Below, in pieces: positions 27,931 to 36,210 of a stretch of 64,000 bases of DNA. The stretch comes from Catellatospora vulcania (GTDB taxonomy: Bacteria; Actinomycetota; Actinomycetes; Mycobacteriales; Micromonosporaceae), in assembly GCF_009720385.1 (NCBI RefSeq), contig NZ_ML769303.1:397979-461978 (forward strand). The letters run 5' to 3'. Position 1 is the stretch's first letter; each line of letters begins with the position of its first letter. A program made the position numbers and the translations under genes. A model generated the notes under the pieces. The model ran no database searches, was not told the DNA's origin, and saw only the letters and a program-made list of their open reading frames with translations.

Positions 27931-28332
27931 ATGAGATTCACCTACCACTGCGCGCTGCGGTGGTCCGATCTTGATGCGTACGGGCACGTCAACAACGCGC
28001 GTTTCCTCACCCTGTACGAGGAGGCCCGGGTCGCGATGATGTTCGTCGGCGCGCGGGAGGCCGGGGTCACCTCCTTCGAGGAGGGCATCGTGGTGTCCCG
28101 GCACGAGGTGGACTACCTGCGGCCCGTCGACTACGGCGACCCGGTGCGCATCGAACTGTGGATCACCGACCTCAAGCCGTCCCGGTTCACCGTCTGCTAC
28201 GAGCTGTTCGACGGTGACCTGCTGGCCAGCCGGGCGAAGTCCGTGCTGGTGCCGTATGACCTGGACAAGCAGCGGCCGCGCCGGATGAGCGAGGCCGAGC
28301 AGAGTTTCCTGAAGCCATGGCTGTCGACCTGA
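27931..28332 (+). CDS. acyl-CoA thioesterase, hotdog fold (4-hydroxybenzoyl-CoA thioesterase type)
   Basis: A 133-residue single-domain hotdog protein. RWSDLDAYGHVNNARFLTLYEEAR (about residues 9-32) is the signature of this family, with the catalytic Asp in the DLDAYGHVNN segment. YLRPVDYGDPVRIELWI follows as expected. It hydrolyses acyl-CoA thioesters; the acyl chain preference is unknown. ATG at 27931 is preferred over an in-frame ATG 6 codons earlier because GGGAGTGGGAGAACC lies directly upstream. It overlaps the next gene by 16 nt, so the pair is co-expressed. M. tuberculosis has, from memory, a related gene (Rv2475c) near its ettA. Confidence 0.85.
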   Translation: MRFTYHCALRWSDLDAYGHVNNARFLTLYEEARVAMMFVGAREAGVTSFEEGIVVSRHEVDYLRPVDYGDPVRIELWITDLKPSRFTVCYELFDGDLLASRAKSVLVPYDLDKQRPRRMSEAEQSFLKPWLST

Positions 28333-28946
28333 GCGACCGCGCCGACGCGGCGGTGTTCCTGCGCCGGCTGCTGCGGCTGGACCCGGCGACGCTGGTGCGG
28401 CTGTGCCCGGCCGGGCCGGGCCGGGTGGCGCTGTGGGCCTCGCTGCCATGGGGAGTGCTCGTTACCCGCACCGTCGCCGGCCACGTCGACCGCGACCGCG
28501 TGGCCGCGGCGTCGGCGCTGCTGGAAGGCGTTGCCGAGCCGCCGGTGCTGGACGACCGGTGGCGCGGTGCGCTGCCCCCGGCGACCGCCCGCGCCGTCGA
28601 GCGGCTGCCCGCGGCGGTGGTCGGCGGGGCGGCCGCGGCCGCGGCCCAGGCGCTGCGCGACGTCGAGACGACCGGCGTGAAGGGCCGGGTCGTCGGGCAG
28701 CGGGTGCTGCGCGACGCGCTCCTGGACCACGTCGTGGTGAGCGGCACGTCCGATGTGGACGGTGTAGCGTTCGCGGTGCCGCAGCGGCTCGTGCAGGGGT
28801 TGGTGCGGATGGGCTTCCTCGGCACGGCGGAGGTGACCGTCGTCACCGCGGGGACGTGGACCGGACTCGCCGGATCCTTTGGCACCGCCTGGTTCCGGAC
28901 ACCCGTGTTGTCCGTGCGACCGATTGCTACTCGGCCGATCGGCTGA
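28317..28946 (+). CDS. conserved hypothetical protein
   Basis: A 209-residue Ala/Val/Arg-rich protein with no signal peptide, no clear membrane segment and no motif I recognise. It starts AVDLSDRADAAVFLRRLLRLDPATLVRLCP and has an internal GVLVTRTVAGHVDRDRVAA stretch and a Thr/Gly-rich C-terminal part. The ATG lies inside the end of the thioesterase gene (16-nt overlap), so translation is coupled, and a related hypothetical seems to follow the thioesterase in mycobacteria (Rv2474c, from memory). No function is proposed. The codon pattern (high third-position GC) supports a real gene. Confidence 0.65.
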   Translation: MAVDLSDRADAAVFLRRLLRLDPATLVRLCPAGPGRVALWASLPWGVLVTRTVAGHVDRDRVAAASALLEGVAEPPVLDDRWRGALPPATARAVERLPAAVVGGAAAAAAQALRDVETTGVKGRVVGQRVLRDALLDHVVVSGTSDVDGVAFAVPQRLVQGLVRMGFLGTAEVTVVTAGTWTGLAGSFGTAWFRTPVLSVRPIATRPIG

Positions 28947-29105
28947 TCGCGCATCGGCTGTTCAGCCTGGGACCTTCGGTAAGGGGATGACGAAAGACGG
29001 CTGTCCGGGTAGCCTCCTCGCCGGGGATGGAACTGAGGGTAGGCAAGCAATCTCCCTCAGCATTGATCTGTCGGCTTCAGGCTACGGTCGGACAGGAGCA
29101 TGGGC

Positions 29106-29687
29106 ATGGCGTGGTTTTCGTGGCAACGCTTGCGGGTGGGGCAGTCGACGGCGGGGACGGCGCGACCGCGCACGGTCCCGCAGCAACGGAGTCTGTTCGA
29201 GGTGCCGGACGATCTGTCCATGATGGACAGTCTGCCGCCGGCTCCGACGACCCTGGCGCCGGCCGAGACACCGCAGGTCACCCTGCGCCGCATCGCCGCC
29301 ACCCTGGACCTGCTCGACATCCGCTACCTCTCCGACGGCGAGGAGAGCCTGCTGGCGCTCTGGGAGCGGCACGCCCTGCTGTTCGCGGTCGAGGGCCCCG
29401 ACGACGAGATCCTCGTGATCCGGGCCCGCCCGCACGCCACCGTGCCGCCGGAGCTGGCCGACCTCGCGTACCGCGCGGTCAACGAGTGGAACCACACCCG
29501 CCGCTTCGCCAAGGCGTATGTGGGCGACCCCACCGAGCGCGGCCAGCTGCCGATCTACGCCGAATGGCAGGTGCCCCTGCGCTCCGGCGTGCACGACGCG
29601 CTGCTGATGGAGCTGCTCGACTGCGCCGCCTCGGTCTCCACCACCTTCGTGGACTGGATGCACAGCGACGGCGGCCTGCTGCTCTGA
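29106..29687 (+). CDS. YbjN domain-containing protein
   Basis: A 193-residue protein with a disordered N-terminal third (Pro/Gln/Thr-rich) and a C-terminal YbjN-type domain: TLDLLDIRYLSDGEESLLALWERHALLFAVEG, followed by VIRARPHATVPPELADLAYRAVNEWNHTRRFAKAYV (in parts) and CAASVSTTFVDWMHS. The domain has a fold like type III secretion chaperones and appears as a partner or sensor domain in actinobacteria; its role here is unknown. The ATG at 29106 is preferred over one at 29100 because AGGAG at 29094-29098 has the ideal 7-nt spacing to it. Confidence 0.7.
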   Translation: MAWFSWQRLRVGQSTAGTARPRTVPQQRSLFEVPDDLSMMDSLPPAPTTLAPAETPQVTLRRIAATLDLLDIRYLSDGEESLLALWERHALLFAVEGPDDEILVIRARPHATVPPELADLAYRAVNEWNHTRRFAKAYVGDPTERGQLPIYAEWQVPLRSGVHDALLMELLDCAASVSTTFVDWMHSDGGLLL

Positions 29688-29713
29688 GGACGCCGTTCCA
29701 CCGCCGCAGGGCC

Positions 29714-29778
29714 CTCTGACGGCGACAGCCGCCTGTCCGGGTCTCGTACACCCGGGCAGGCGGCTGATCTCGTCAGAG
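29714..29778. terminator. nested inverted repeat between convergent genes
   Basis: Inner 16-bp stem (29727-29742 with 29750-29765, one mismatch, core AGCCGCCTG) inside an outer pair CTCTGACG (29714-29721) / CGTCAGAG (29771-29778). It lies between the convergent YbjN and beta-propeller genes and is probably a bidirectional terminator. Confidence 0.7.
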
Positions 29779-29822
29779 CCGCGCTCCGGCCGCCCCGTTG
29801 CCGGGTGGGCCGGGTCACGGCC

Positions 29823-31103
29823 TCATTCGGTGCGCGGGAACAGGCCGATCCGGCCGTGGTACTCCCGGCCCAGCTCGTCGGTGTCCGAGCCCACCAGCAG
29901 GCCCTCCGGGGTGGTGGCGAACGCGCGCACACCCACGCCGCGGGAGCGGGTCGGGTTCCAGGGCAGGGCCATCCCGGTGACCGGGTTGATCGCGGCCACG
30001 CCGGGACGCTCCACCGCCCCCGGCCCGGCCGACTCCATGCCGTACGGGTTGTTCAGCCAGCGCTGGTGCCCGCCGACGTAGACGGCTCCGCCGACGATCT
30101 CCACGGCGTACAGCGAGTCGCCGCCGGTGTGGTTGACCCAGGTGGGGCGGACCTTGCCGGTGGCGTAGGTCTCGAACCGGGCCGCCGTGTCGCAGTTGAT
30201 CTCGAAGCCGCTGAGCCGCCCGGTGGTGACGATGACGAAGTACTCGCCGTCGGGGGAGAAGTCGGCCGCGCGCATGTAGGTGTCGAAGCCCTCCCGGCAC
30301 AGCGGCACGTACGCGTCGGTCGACCAGTTGGCGGCCTTGGACGGGTTGGCCGTCAGGTCGAACATCGCGGCCTGCACCCGGCGGGCCGAGCCGACCCGGG
30401 TGAACGCGCCGATCGCCAGCAGCCGGTCGCCGGCCGGCGAGAGCGCGATGTCCTCGACCTTCACCCGGCCGATCTCCGGGGCGTCCAGCCGCGCGTCGAA
30501 CAGCGGGTCCACCGCGCCGGTGAGCGGGTCGAGCCGGGCCAGGCCGCGCCGCGGCACGTCGTTGACCGCGGTGAACGAGCCGCCGAGGTAGAGCCACCGC
30601 CCGGAGACGGCCAGCCCGCGGATGTCACCCCAGTTGATCTCGGCGTCGAAGCCTTCCACCTGCTCGCCGGTGGCCAGGTCCAGCCGGGCGAGCCCGCGCT
30701 GGTCCTCGTCGTCGACCTCCAGGAACGAGCCGCCGACGAACACCGAGTTGTCCGGGCCGGGGGTCAGCGAGTAGACCATGCCGTCCACGTCGGGGGCGAA
30801 GTCGAGCACGTCCCCGGTGCGCAGGTCGAAGGCGAACAGGTGCTCGCGCTCGTACTCCTGCGTGCCGAGGTTGTCGCTCACCCTGGTGAAGTCGCCGCCG
30901 ACCACGACGGTCTGGCCGACCACGGCCAGCGCGTGCACCTCGCCGTCGAGGATGTGCGGCGTCCAGTCGGCGGGATCCTCGTCCACGGTGCGCACCGCGC
31001 GCGGCTTCAGGTTCTCGGCCGGGGTCTCGGGTTGTGCGGCCCACACGGCGGTGGGCAGGGCCACCGCGGCCAGGGCGGCCAGCGATACCACGCGATGGCG
31101 CAT
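29823..31103 (-). CDS. secreted beta-propeller protein with GGxF repeats
   Basis: A 426-residue exported protein. The signal peptide RHRVVSLAALAAVALPTAVWAAQ runs to about residue 25. The mature part carries repeats, each with a (V/L)x(V/L)GGxF(T/L) strand: VVVGGDFTRV, VFVGGSFLEV, LYLGGSFTAV, LLAIGAFTRV, VYVGGHQRWL. This delta-60/DUF5122-like spacing predicts a beta-propeller of six or seven blades. No catalytic motif is visible. One cysteine pair (PLCREGF, EINCDTA) may form a disulfide. It is likely extracellular or cell-wall-bound; ligand unknown. ATG 31103 is chosen because CGAGGAGACG precedes it; an earlier in-frame start would lengthen the signal peptide by 6 residues. Confidence 0.75.
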   Translation of the reverse strand: MRHRVVSLAALAAVALPTAVWAAQPETPAENLKPRAVRTVDEDPADWTPHILDGEVHALAVVGQTVVVGGDFTRVSDNLGTQEYEREHLFAFDLRTGDVLDFAPDVDGMVYSLTPGPDNSVFVGGSFLEVDDEDQRGLARLDLATGEQVEGFDAEINWGDIRGLAVSGRWLYLGGSFTAVNDVPRRGLARLDPLTGAVDPLFDARLDAPEIGRVKVEDIALSPAGDRLLAIGAFTRVGSARRVQAAMFDLTANPSKAANWSTDAYVPLCREGFDTYMRAADFSPDGEYFVIVTTGRLSGFEINCDTAARFETYATGKVRPTWVNHTGGDSLYAVEIVGGAVYVGGHQRWLNNPYGMESAGPGAVERPGVAAINPVTGMALPWNPTRSRGVGVRAFATTPEGLLVGSDTDELGREYHGRIGLFPRTE

Positions 31104-31163
31104 CAGGACGTCTCCTCGCAAATCCGGGCAATCTCGCCCTGGTTAACGAGGCGACCGAAAGGA

Positions 31164-31201
31164 GGGCACCCCTCTCGGCAGGTCAGTCGAGAAGGGTGCC
31201 C
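31164..31201 (-). terminator. hairpin downstream of the globin gene
   Basis: GGGCACCCCTCTCG (31164-31177) pairs with CGAGAAGGGTGCCC (31188-31201), 13 of 14 positions. It lies 20 bp after the globin stop on the minus strand. Its GGGCACC core resembles repeat family B, though the arms differ. Confidence 0.6.
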
Positions 31202-31220
31202 AAGGTCACTGCCGAGCCGC

Positions 31221-31634
31221 TCAGTGTTCGGCGTTCACCATGAAGAACGCAGCCCGCTCCAGGTAGTCCCAGAGCATCTTGTCCAGCTCGGGGGTGAGTT
31301 CGAGGACGTCGACGGCGTGGCGCATGTGGCGCAGCCAGGCGTCGCGCTCGACGGCGCCGATGACGAAGGGGGCGTGGCGCATGCGCAGCCGCGGGTGCCC
31401 CCGCTCCTGCGAGTACGTGGTCGGGCCGCCCCAGTACTGGATGAGGAAGAGGCGCAGCCGCTCGTTGGCCGGGCCGAGGTCCTCCTCCGGGTACATCGGG
31501 CGCATCACCGGGTCGGTGGCGACCCCGGCGTAGAACTCGTCCACGAGCAGACGGAAGGCGTCCTCACCGCCGAGCAGCTCGAAGTAGTTCGGGGTCGGCA
31601 GGGCGGTCGACGCGGGGGCGGGCTGGTCACTCAC
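31221..31634 (-). CDS. glbO: group II truncated hemoglobin (GlbO/TrHbO)
   Basis: A 137-residue globin. NYFELLGGEDAFRLLVDEFYAGVATDP carries the N-terminal helices and the conserved Tyr; FLIQYWGGP contains the Trp-G8 typical of group II; RLRMRHAPFVIG holds the proximal His-F8. These proteins bind O2 and interact with respiratory components or peroxides in mycobacteria. GTG at 31634 is the start: TAGCCT lies 7 nt upstream, within the last codons of the MFS gene, so transcription begins from its own promoter. The longer frame to 31667 overlaps the upstream gene. Equivalent to M. tuberculosis Rv2470. Confidence 0.9.
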   Translation of the reverse strand: MSDQPAPASTALPTPNYFELLGGEDAFRLLVDEFYAGVATDPVMRPMYPEEDLGPANERLRLFLIQYWGGPTTYSQERGHPRLRMRHAPFVIGAVERDAWLRHMRHAVDVLELTPELDKMLWDYLERAAFFMVNAEH

Positions 31635-31641
31635 CAGCCCT

Positions 31642-31647
31642 AGGCTA
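31642..31647 (-). promoter_or_regulatory. -10 element, probable leaderless promoter for glbO
   Basis: TAGCCT on the minus strand, 7 nt, then the GTG at 31634. It lies within the end of the upstream MFS gene. Confidence 0.5.
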
Positions 31648-32988
31648 CCCGGCGACGGGGGCCTCATTGAGCCGCCGGGCGCGCTCGATGGCGGCCGTGA
31701 AGCGCTCCTGCGGGGGCCAGGCGCTGAGCGCCACCAGCACCAGCACCACGCCGGCCACGCTCCACAGGCCGATGACCTGGTGCAGCGGCCAGTGGTTGGC
31801 CAGCACCCCGGTGATCAGCACCGCGCCGCCCTGCATCACCTGCACCCCGCCCTGCATGACGCCGAACGCGCGCGCCCGGTAGACGTTGGGCAGCGCCTGC
31901 ACGAAGAGCCCGTTGATGGTGGGCAGCATGCCCGCCACGCAGAAGCCGCAGGCCGCGGCCATCAGGCACACCGCGGTCAGGGACGGGTTGAGCAGCGCCG
32001 GCACCAGCATGATCGGAGTGAGCAGGGCCAGCGGGCGGATCATCGAACGGCGCAGGTGCGGTGCGATGAACCGGCCGACCACGATGCCACCCAGCACGTA
32101 ACCGGCCGGGTTGGCGAGCATGATCATCCCCTGTGCGAAGCCGCGCTCGGAGTCCTCGCCCGGTGCCAGGTGGTGCGCCCAGACGGCGGCCAGCCCCTCG
32201 GGCACGATCGCGAACAGGGTCACGCTGAAGACGAGCAGGGCGATGGCACGCAGCGCGGGCATCCCGAAGACCACCCGGAAGCCGTCGGCGGTCTCCCGGA
32301 CCAGGTTGCGCCGTGCCTTCGGATCGCTCACGGCCGGGCGGTGCCGCACGACGAAGGTGAGGATCAGCGCGGACACGGCGAACGTGCCGGCGTCGAGCAG
32401 CAGCGAGGCGCGCGGGTTCATCGCGGCCAGCACGCCGCCGGCCAGGTAGCCGCCGATCTGTGCGGCCTGGCCCGCACTGATGTTCAGCGAGATGCCGACC
32501 ACCAGGCGGTCGCCGGTGAGGATGGACGGGTACAGCGCGGAGCGGGCGGACTCGTAGGGCGGGTTGCCGAGAGCGGTGAGGAAGAGCAGGCCGATCAGGA
32601 CCGGGATCGGCAGGTCGGGCACCGCGACCAGCGCGATGAGCACCATGCGGGCCAGATCACTGACGATCATGACCGTGCGGTACGGATACCGCTCGGCGAC
32701 CGCGGACAGCATGGGCCCCAGCAGCACCCACGGCGCGAAGCTGATCGCGAAGGTGGCCGCGGCCATGCCGGCGGACTGCGTCTGCTCGTAGACCAGCGTG
32801 GTGACCGCGGCCTTGGCCAGGTAGTCGCCGATCCAGGACAGCACGCTCGCACCGAGCATGCCCCGGTACTCGCGGATGGCGAGCACCTCACCGAAGGTCG
32901 CGCGGTGCTCGGGTTGCGAGCCGGGCGGTTCGTTCGGCGGGGGTGTGTTGGTGCGAGCGGGGTGGTGCACCACCGGATGGTCCTCCAT
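31645..32988 (-). CDS. MFS transporter
   Basis: A 447-residue integral membrane protein with a cytoplasmic Pro-rich N-terminus (about 30 residues) and around 12 hydrophobic segments. The segment AERYPYRTVMIVSDLARMVLIALVAVPD follows the second helix and includes the usual loop 2-3 Arg residues. It belongs to the MFS_3/enterobactin-exporter-like (EntS-type) group, which exports drugs or siderophores. Substrate unknown. It ends 10 nt before the glbO start codon on the same strand, and glbO has its own promoter inside the gene's end. The ATG start at 32988 is likely, without a strong ribosome binding site. Confidence 0.85.
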   Translation of the reverse strand: MEDHPVVHHPARTNTPPPNEPPGSQPEHRATFGEVLAIREYRGMLGASVLSWIGDYLAKAAVTTLVYEQTQSAGMAAATFAISFAPWVLLGPMLSAVAERYPYRTVMIVSDLARMVLIALVAVPDLPIPVLIGLLFLTALGNPPYESARSALYPSILTGDRLVVGISLNISAGQAAQIGGYLAGGVLAAMNPRASLLLDAGTFAVSALILTFVVRHRPAVSDPKARRNLVRETADGFRVVFGMPALRAIALLVFSVTLFAIVPEGLAAVWAHHLAPGEDSERGFAQGMIMLANPAGYVLGGIVVGRFIAPHLRRSMIRPLALLTPIMLVPALLNPSLTAVCLMAAACGFCVAGMLPTINGLFVQALPNVYRARAFGVMQGGVQVMQGGAVLITGVLANHWPLHQVIGLWSVAGVVLVLVALSAWPPQERFTAAIERARRLNEAPVAG

Positions 32989-33129
32989 CGATCACGACAT
33001 GAGTGTCGAGGACCGCCATCCTGTCGCAGAGTCACGCCGAATGACCGTCCCAGAAGGGATGTCGTCGGTTGATTCTGCCCGATCGGTGGATAAAGCGCTA
33101 GCCTCTACGGCTGATGCCACGGTGTCCGG

Positions 33130-34140
33130 TCAGGGAGCCGACGGCGGCTCCTCGGCCGGGACCGACGTCCGCATCGCGCGGGCCGCCTGCATCTGCGCCG
33201 CGATGCCCGACGCCTCCAGGGCCTCGGTGAGCCGGCGGCGCATCTCCCGCTGCAGATCCCACTGCCGGTCGGCGGAGGTCTTGCAGACGGTGCGGATCAC
33301 CGCGCCGTCCACGCTGATGTTCTCCACACCCAGCACCTGCGGCGGCTCGACGAAGTCGGCGGACCACTCGGGATCGTTGGCGAAGGCGTCGACGGACTGG
33401 CGCAGCACCGCGGTGGCCTCCTCCACGCCGACGAAGCCGATCGGCACGTCGATCATGACGGTGGCCCAGCCCTGGCTCTTGTTGCCGATGCGGATGATCT
33501 CACCGTTGCGCACGTACCAGATCACGCCGCGGCCGTCGCGGATGGTGACGGTGCGCAGGCCGACCGACTCGACCACGCCGACCGCCTCGCCGGTGTCGAT
33601 CACGTCGCCCACCCCGTACTGGTCCTCCAGCAGCATGAACAGGCCCGCGATCAGATCCTTGACCAGCGACTGCGCGCCGAAGCCCAGGGCCACGCCGACG
33701 ATGCCGAGGCTGGCGATCAGCGGCCCGACGTTGATATCGAACTCGCTGAGCACGATCAGGAAGGCGACCGAGAACACGCCCACGGTGACCATGCTCTTGA
33801 GCACCGAGCCGATGGCCTCCGCGCGCTGGCGCCGGCGCTCGGGGAACATCGCCCCCGTGTTCAGCACCGAGACCGGCACCTTCTCCCGGATCGGCCGCAG
33901 CATCGTCGGCACCTTGCCCTGCGCGGTACGTGCCACGATCTTGTTGATCGTGTGGTTCAGCAGCGCGCGGGCGATCATCGCGACCAGAATGATGACGATG
34001 ATGCGGATCGGCTTGAGGAGCAGGTAATAGCCGCCGTCGGCCAGCCATGCCGAGTCGGTGGCCTTGTACAGCCACTGGCAGATGACGTCGCTTTCGGTGC
34101 AGGGTGTCGCGGGGTCGGGGGCGAGAAGGCTCAACGGCAT
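33130..34140 (-). CDS. MscS-family mechanosensitive ion channel
   Basis: A 336-residue membrane protein. Four hydrophobic segments are seen: residues about 35-60, 118-135 and 140-165, the last being the pore-lining helix IASLGIVGVALGFGAQSLVKDLIAGLFMLLEDQYGVGD, with the Gly/Ala packing pattern of MscS TM3. The beta domain follows (VIDTGEAVGVVESVGLRTVTIRDGRGVIWYVRNGEI). It opens when membrane tension rises on hypo-osmotic shock. The C-terminal region ends in a short Arg/Ala-rich tail. It is divergent from the HNH gene across a 198-bp gap that is relatively AT-rich (GCATATGCC, AATTCATG) and contains their promoters. Confidence 0.9.
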   Translation of the reverse strand: MPLSLLAPDPATPCTESDVICQWLYKATDSAWLADGGYYLLLKPIRIIVIILVAMIARALLNHTINKIVARTAQGKVPTMLRPIREKVPVSVLNTGAMFPERRRQRAEAIGSVLKSMVTVGVFSVAFLIVLSEFDINVGPLIASLGIVGVALGFGAQSLVKDLIAGLFMLLEDQYGVGDVIDTGEAVGVVESVGLRTVTIRDGRGVIWYVRNGEIIRIGNKSQGWATVMIDVPIGFVGVEEATAVLRQSVDAFANDPEWSADFVEPPQVLGVENISVDGAVIRTVCKTSADRQWDLQREMRRRLTEALEASGIAAQMQAARAMRTSVPAEEPPSAP

Positions 34141-34338
34141 GGCTAACTAGCTACCTCATCGGTCGGTCGACGGTGCGGGCGGCCTGGGGGGACTTTCCTC
34201 GCATATGCCAATGAGCAGGGCATAACGCGGCTGAGAATTCATGAGACCGCCGCAAATTGTAGGTGCATTCACCAGATCAATCGGGGACGATGGTCACAAT
34301 GACGCGATGACGTGACTGGCCGCCGGAGGGTGAGACCG

Positions 34339-34857
34339 ATGCCTGACATACGACCCACAGCCGCCTCCGCCGCGTTGCTCCTCAACGCGACCTATGAACC
34401 GCTGTGTGTCGTGTCCGTGCGCCGGGCCGCAATACTCATTCTCTCAGGCAAGGCCATCTGTGTCGCCGACGGGGACGGCGTGCTGCACAGCTCCCGTGCC
34501 CGGGTGCCCGTCCCTCTGGTGGCCAAGCTCACCCGCTACGTGCGGGTGCCGTATCGCACCCAGGTCGGCCTGTCCCGGCGCGCGATATTCGCCCGCGACG
34601 GCGGGCGCTGCGTGTACTGCCAGGGCCCGGCCGAGACCATCGACCACGTGCACCCGCGCTCCAAGGGCGGGCAGCACGCCTGGGACAACGTGGTCGCCGC
34701 CTGCGCCCGCTGCAACCACCACAAGGGCGACAAGACGCTGGCCGACCTCGGCTGGCGTCTTCCCATGAAGCCCACCGTGCCGCACGGCGCGATCTGGCGG
34801 GTGCTCGGCCACCGCACCCCGGACCCGCGCTGGGCGCAGTGGCTGGAGACCGCCTGA
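34339..34857 (+). CDS. HNH endonuclease family protein
   Basis: A 172-residue protein. The HNH domain is clear: FARDGGRCVYCQGPAETIDHVHPRSKGGQHAWDNVV with the zinc Cys pair CVYC, the DHVHPRSKGG His motif, and CARCNHHKGDKT as the second Cys pair. The N-terminal part (LLLNATYEPLCVVSVRRAAILILSGKA) is typical of this widely conserved actinobacterial protein (M. tuberculosis Rv2469c). Whether it is a housekeeping nuclease or a repair enzyme is not known. ATG at 34339 follows GGAGGGTGAG. It is convergent with the sortase gene, 3 nt apart. Confidence 0.88.
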   Translation: MPDIRPTAASAALLLNATYEPLCVVSVRRAAILILSGKAICVADGDGVLHSSRARVPVPLVAKLTRYVRVPYRTQVGLSRRAIFARDGGRCVYCQGPAETIDHVHPRSKGGQHAWDNVVAACARCNHHKGDKTLADLGWRLPMKPTVPHGAIWRVLGHRTPDPRWAQWLETA

Positions 34858-34860
34858 GGC

Positions 34861-35478
34861 TCAGGCCTTGTGCGCGCTGACCAGGCTCGCGAACACCACG
34901 ATGTTGTCGGCGTAGCCCAGCTCGCCGCCCACCCAGCGGCCCCCGCAGGTGATCAGCCGCAGGCCGGGCCGGGTGTAGTCGTGGTAGATCCGGTCGACGG
35001 GCAGCTTCTGCTTGCTGAACCGTTCGACCGTGTTGACCTCGAACACGGTGACCTTGTTGTCCCGGCGGGTGATCTCGATCTTCGCGCCCGGCTTCAGCTC
35101 GTTCAGGCGGTGGAACACACCAGGCTGATCCTTGGTGTCCACGTGCCCCACGATGATCGCCGGCCCGTACTGGCCGGGGGAGGGCCCGTCGTCGAACCAG
35201 CCCGCCTCGTTGCGCAGCAGCAGCGACGGGGTGTCGATCGCGCCGCGCTCGTCCAGGCCGACCCCGTGGATGTACGCCTTGACCTTGATGGTGGGAATCT
35301 GGATCCGCAGCGGGCGGCTCGGGCCCAGCACGGGGAACTCGCCCGGCGGAGCCTTGCCGGGCCCCCGGAACAGCTCCGCGAACGAGAAGCCGTTGGCCTT
35401 GCCCAGGCCGATGCCGACACTGAACATCCCGACCAGGAGCAGTGCCACGGCCAGCGGGCCGCGCAGCCGGCGCAGCAC
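34861..35478 (-). CDS. class F sortase
   Basis: A 205-residue membrane-anchored transpeptidase. An N-terminal membrane segment (LAVALLLVGMFSVGIGLG in part, about 8-25) is followed by the sortase barrel: IQIPTIKVKAYIHGVGLDERGAIDTPS, catalytic His in AIIVGHVDTKDQPGVFHRL (about residue 111) and catalytic Cys in LRLITCGGRW (about residue 178). Class F sortases in actinobacteria attach surface proteins to the cell wall or to pili. The gene follows the surface protein gene by 4 nt in the same operon, so that protein is its likely substrate, although it lacks a canonical sorting motif. Start GTG at 35478. Confidence 0.88.
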   Translation of the reverse strand: MLRRLRGPLAVALLLVGMFSVGIGLGKANGFSFAELFRGPGKAPPGEFPVLGPSRPLRIQIPTIKVKAYIHGVGLDERGAIDTPSLLLRNEAGWFDDGPSPGQYGPAIIVGHVDTKDQPGVFHRLNELKPGAKIEITRRDNKVTVFEVNTVERFSKQKLPVDRIYHDYTRPGLRLITCGGRWVGGELGYADNIVVFASLVSAHKA

Positions 35479-35482
35479 GGCG

Positions 35483-35977
35483 TCAGGCGGGGGTCAGCGG
35501 GCTGCGCCCGCGCCGCCGGGACAGCAGCAGCACGCCCAGGCCCAGACCCATCGCCGTGGCGCCCGCGCCGATCAGCGTCGCGCCGTTGTCCCCGGCCAGC
35601 CCGCCGCCGCCCGTGTTCGGGCCGTGCTGCGGGCTGTCGTGGTTGACCACCCACAGCGTGGTGGTGGCGGTCTGCCGGCTCGGGCAGGTCAGCTTCACGT
35701 TGTAGCCGCCGGCCTTCTTGTGCTCGGGCACCGTCGCGGCCGCGATCAGGTACACGTTGACCGGCTCCACGGTGACCGTGCCGAACGCCTCGGAGTGCAC
35801 CTTCGCGTTGTTGAGCGCGTCGCCGCAGCTGGCTCGGATCGCCACCTGGAAACCGGCCTGGATGGTGCTCGGGTTGACCTCGACGAAGACACCCTCGGCG
35901 TGCGCGGGCGCCGGGGCGGTGAGCGCCGCCACGACCAGCGCCGCGGCACCGGCCGCCACCCGGAGAGCAGACCGCAT
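35483..35977 (-). CDS. exported surface protein, probable sortase substrate
   Basis: A 164-residue secreted protein. The signal peptide RSALRVAAGAAALVVAALTAPAPAHA ends at about residue 27. A strand-rich domain follows: VEVNPSTIQAGFQVAIRASCGDALNNAKVHSEAFG, with two cysteines likely to pair. The C-terminus has the cell-wall sorting layout: HGPNTGGGG, then a hydrophobic helix (about 130-153, GATLIGAGATAMGLGLGVLLL) and a basic tail SRRRGR. The motif GPNTG replaces the usual LPxTG. It is in an operon with a class F sortase (4-nt gap), so it is probably anchored by it. Function of the displayed domain unknown. The ATG at 35977 follows GGGGGAAAC. Confidence 0.75.
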   Translation of the reverse strand: MRSALRVAAGAAALVVAALTAPAPAHAEGVFVEVNPSTIQAGFQVAIRASCGDALNNAKVHSEAFGTVTVEPVNVYLIAAATVPEHKKAGGYNVKLTCPSRQTATTTLWVVNHDSPQHGPNTGGGGLAGDNGATLIGAGATAMGLGLGVLLLSRRRGRSPLTPA

Positions 35978-36130
35978 GTTTCCCCCAAATCACTCATCAG
36001 CACCCGATCACCCCGGGCTACCGCAAATCCTCTCACCTTGGCCCCACCCACCACCCTTGGAAACATGAAAAAGAGCCCGAAACGGACGACTCCACCATCG
36101 CCTGCCCTCGGCCCCGCGCCACCTCCCTAC

Positions 36131-36191
36131 GCAACTCTTAAAGACTTGCGGGCTCTGGGGCCTCCCGATGCCGCGTCTATTTAAGAGTTGC
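36131..36191. repeat. 12-bp AT-rich inverted repeat with GC-rich loop
   Basis: GCAACTCTTAAA (36131-36142) and TTTAAGAGTTGC (36180-36191) are exact complements; pairing continues to GAC/GTC with a small bulge. It lies between the sortase-substrate gene and the Lrp gene, in a region that otherwise contains only long Pro/Arg-coding-like noise. It could be an operator or a small mobile-element relic. A single copy is seen. Confidence 0.75.
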
Positions 36192-36210
36192 GCCAGGAAA
36201 GAGGGTGGGG

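Noticed and set aside
29823-31103. Secreted beta-propeller protein as an enzyme (e.g. glycosidase or lactonase)
   Set aside because: No catalytic residues or sugar-binding motifs are visible; only the GGxF repeats support the call.
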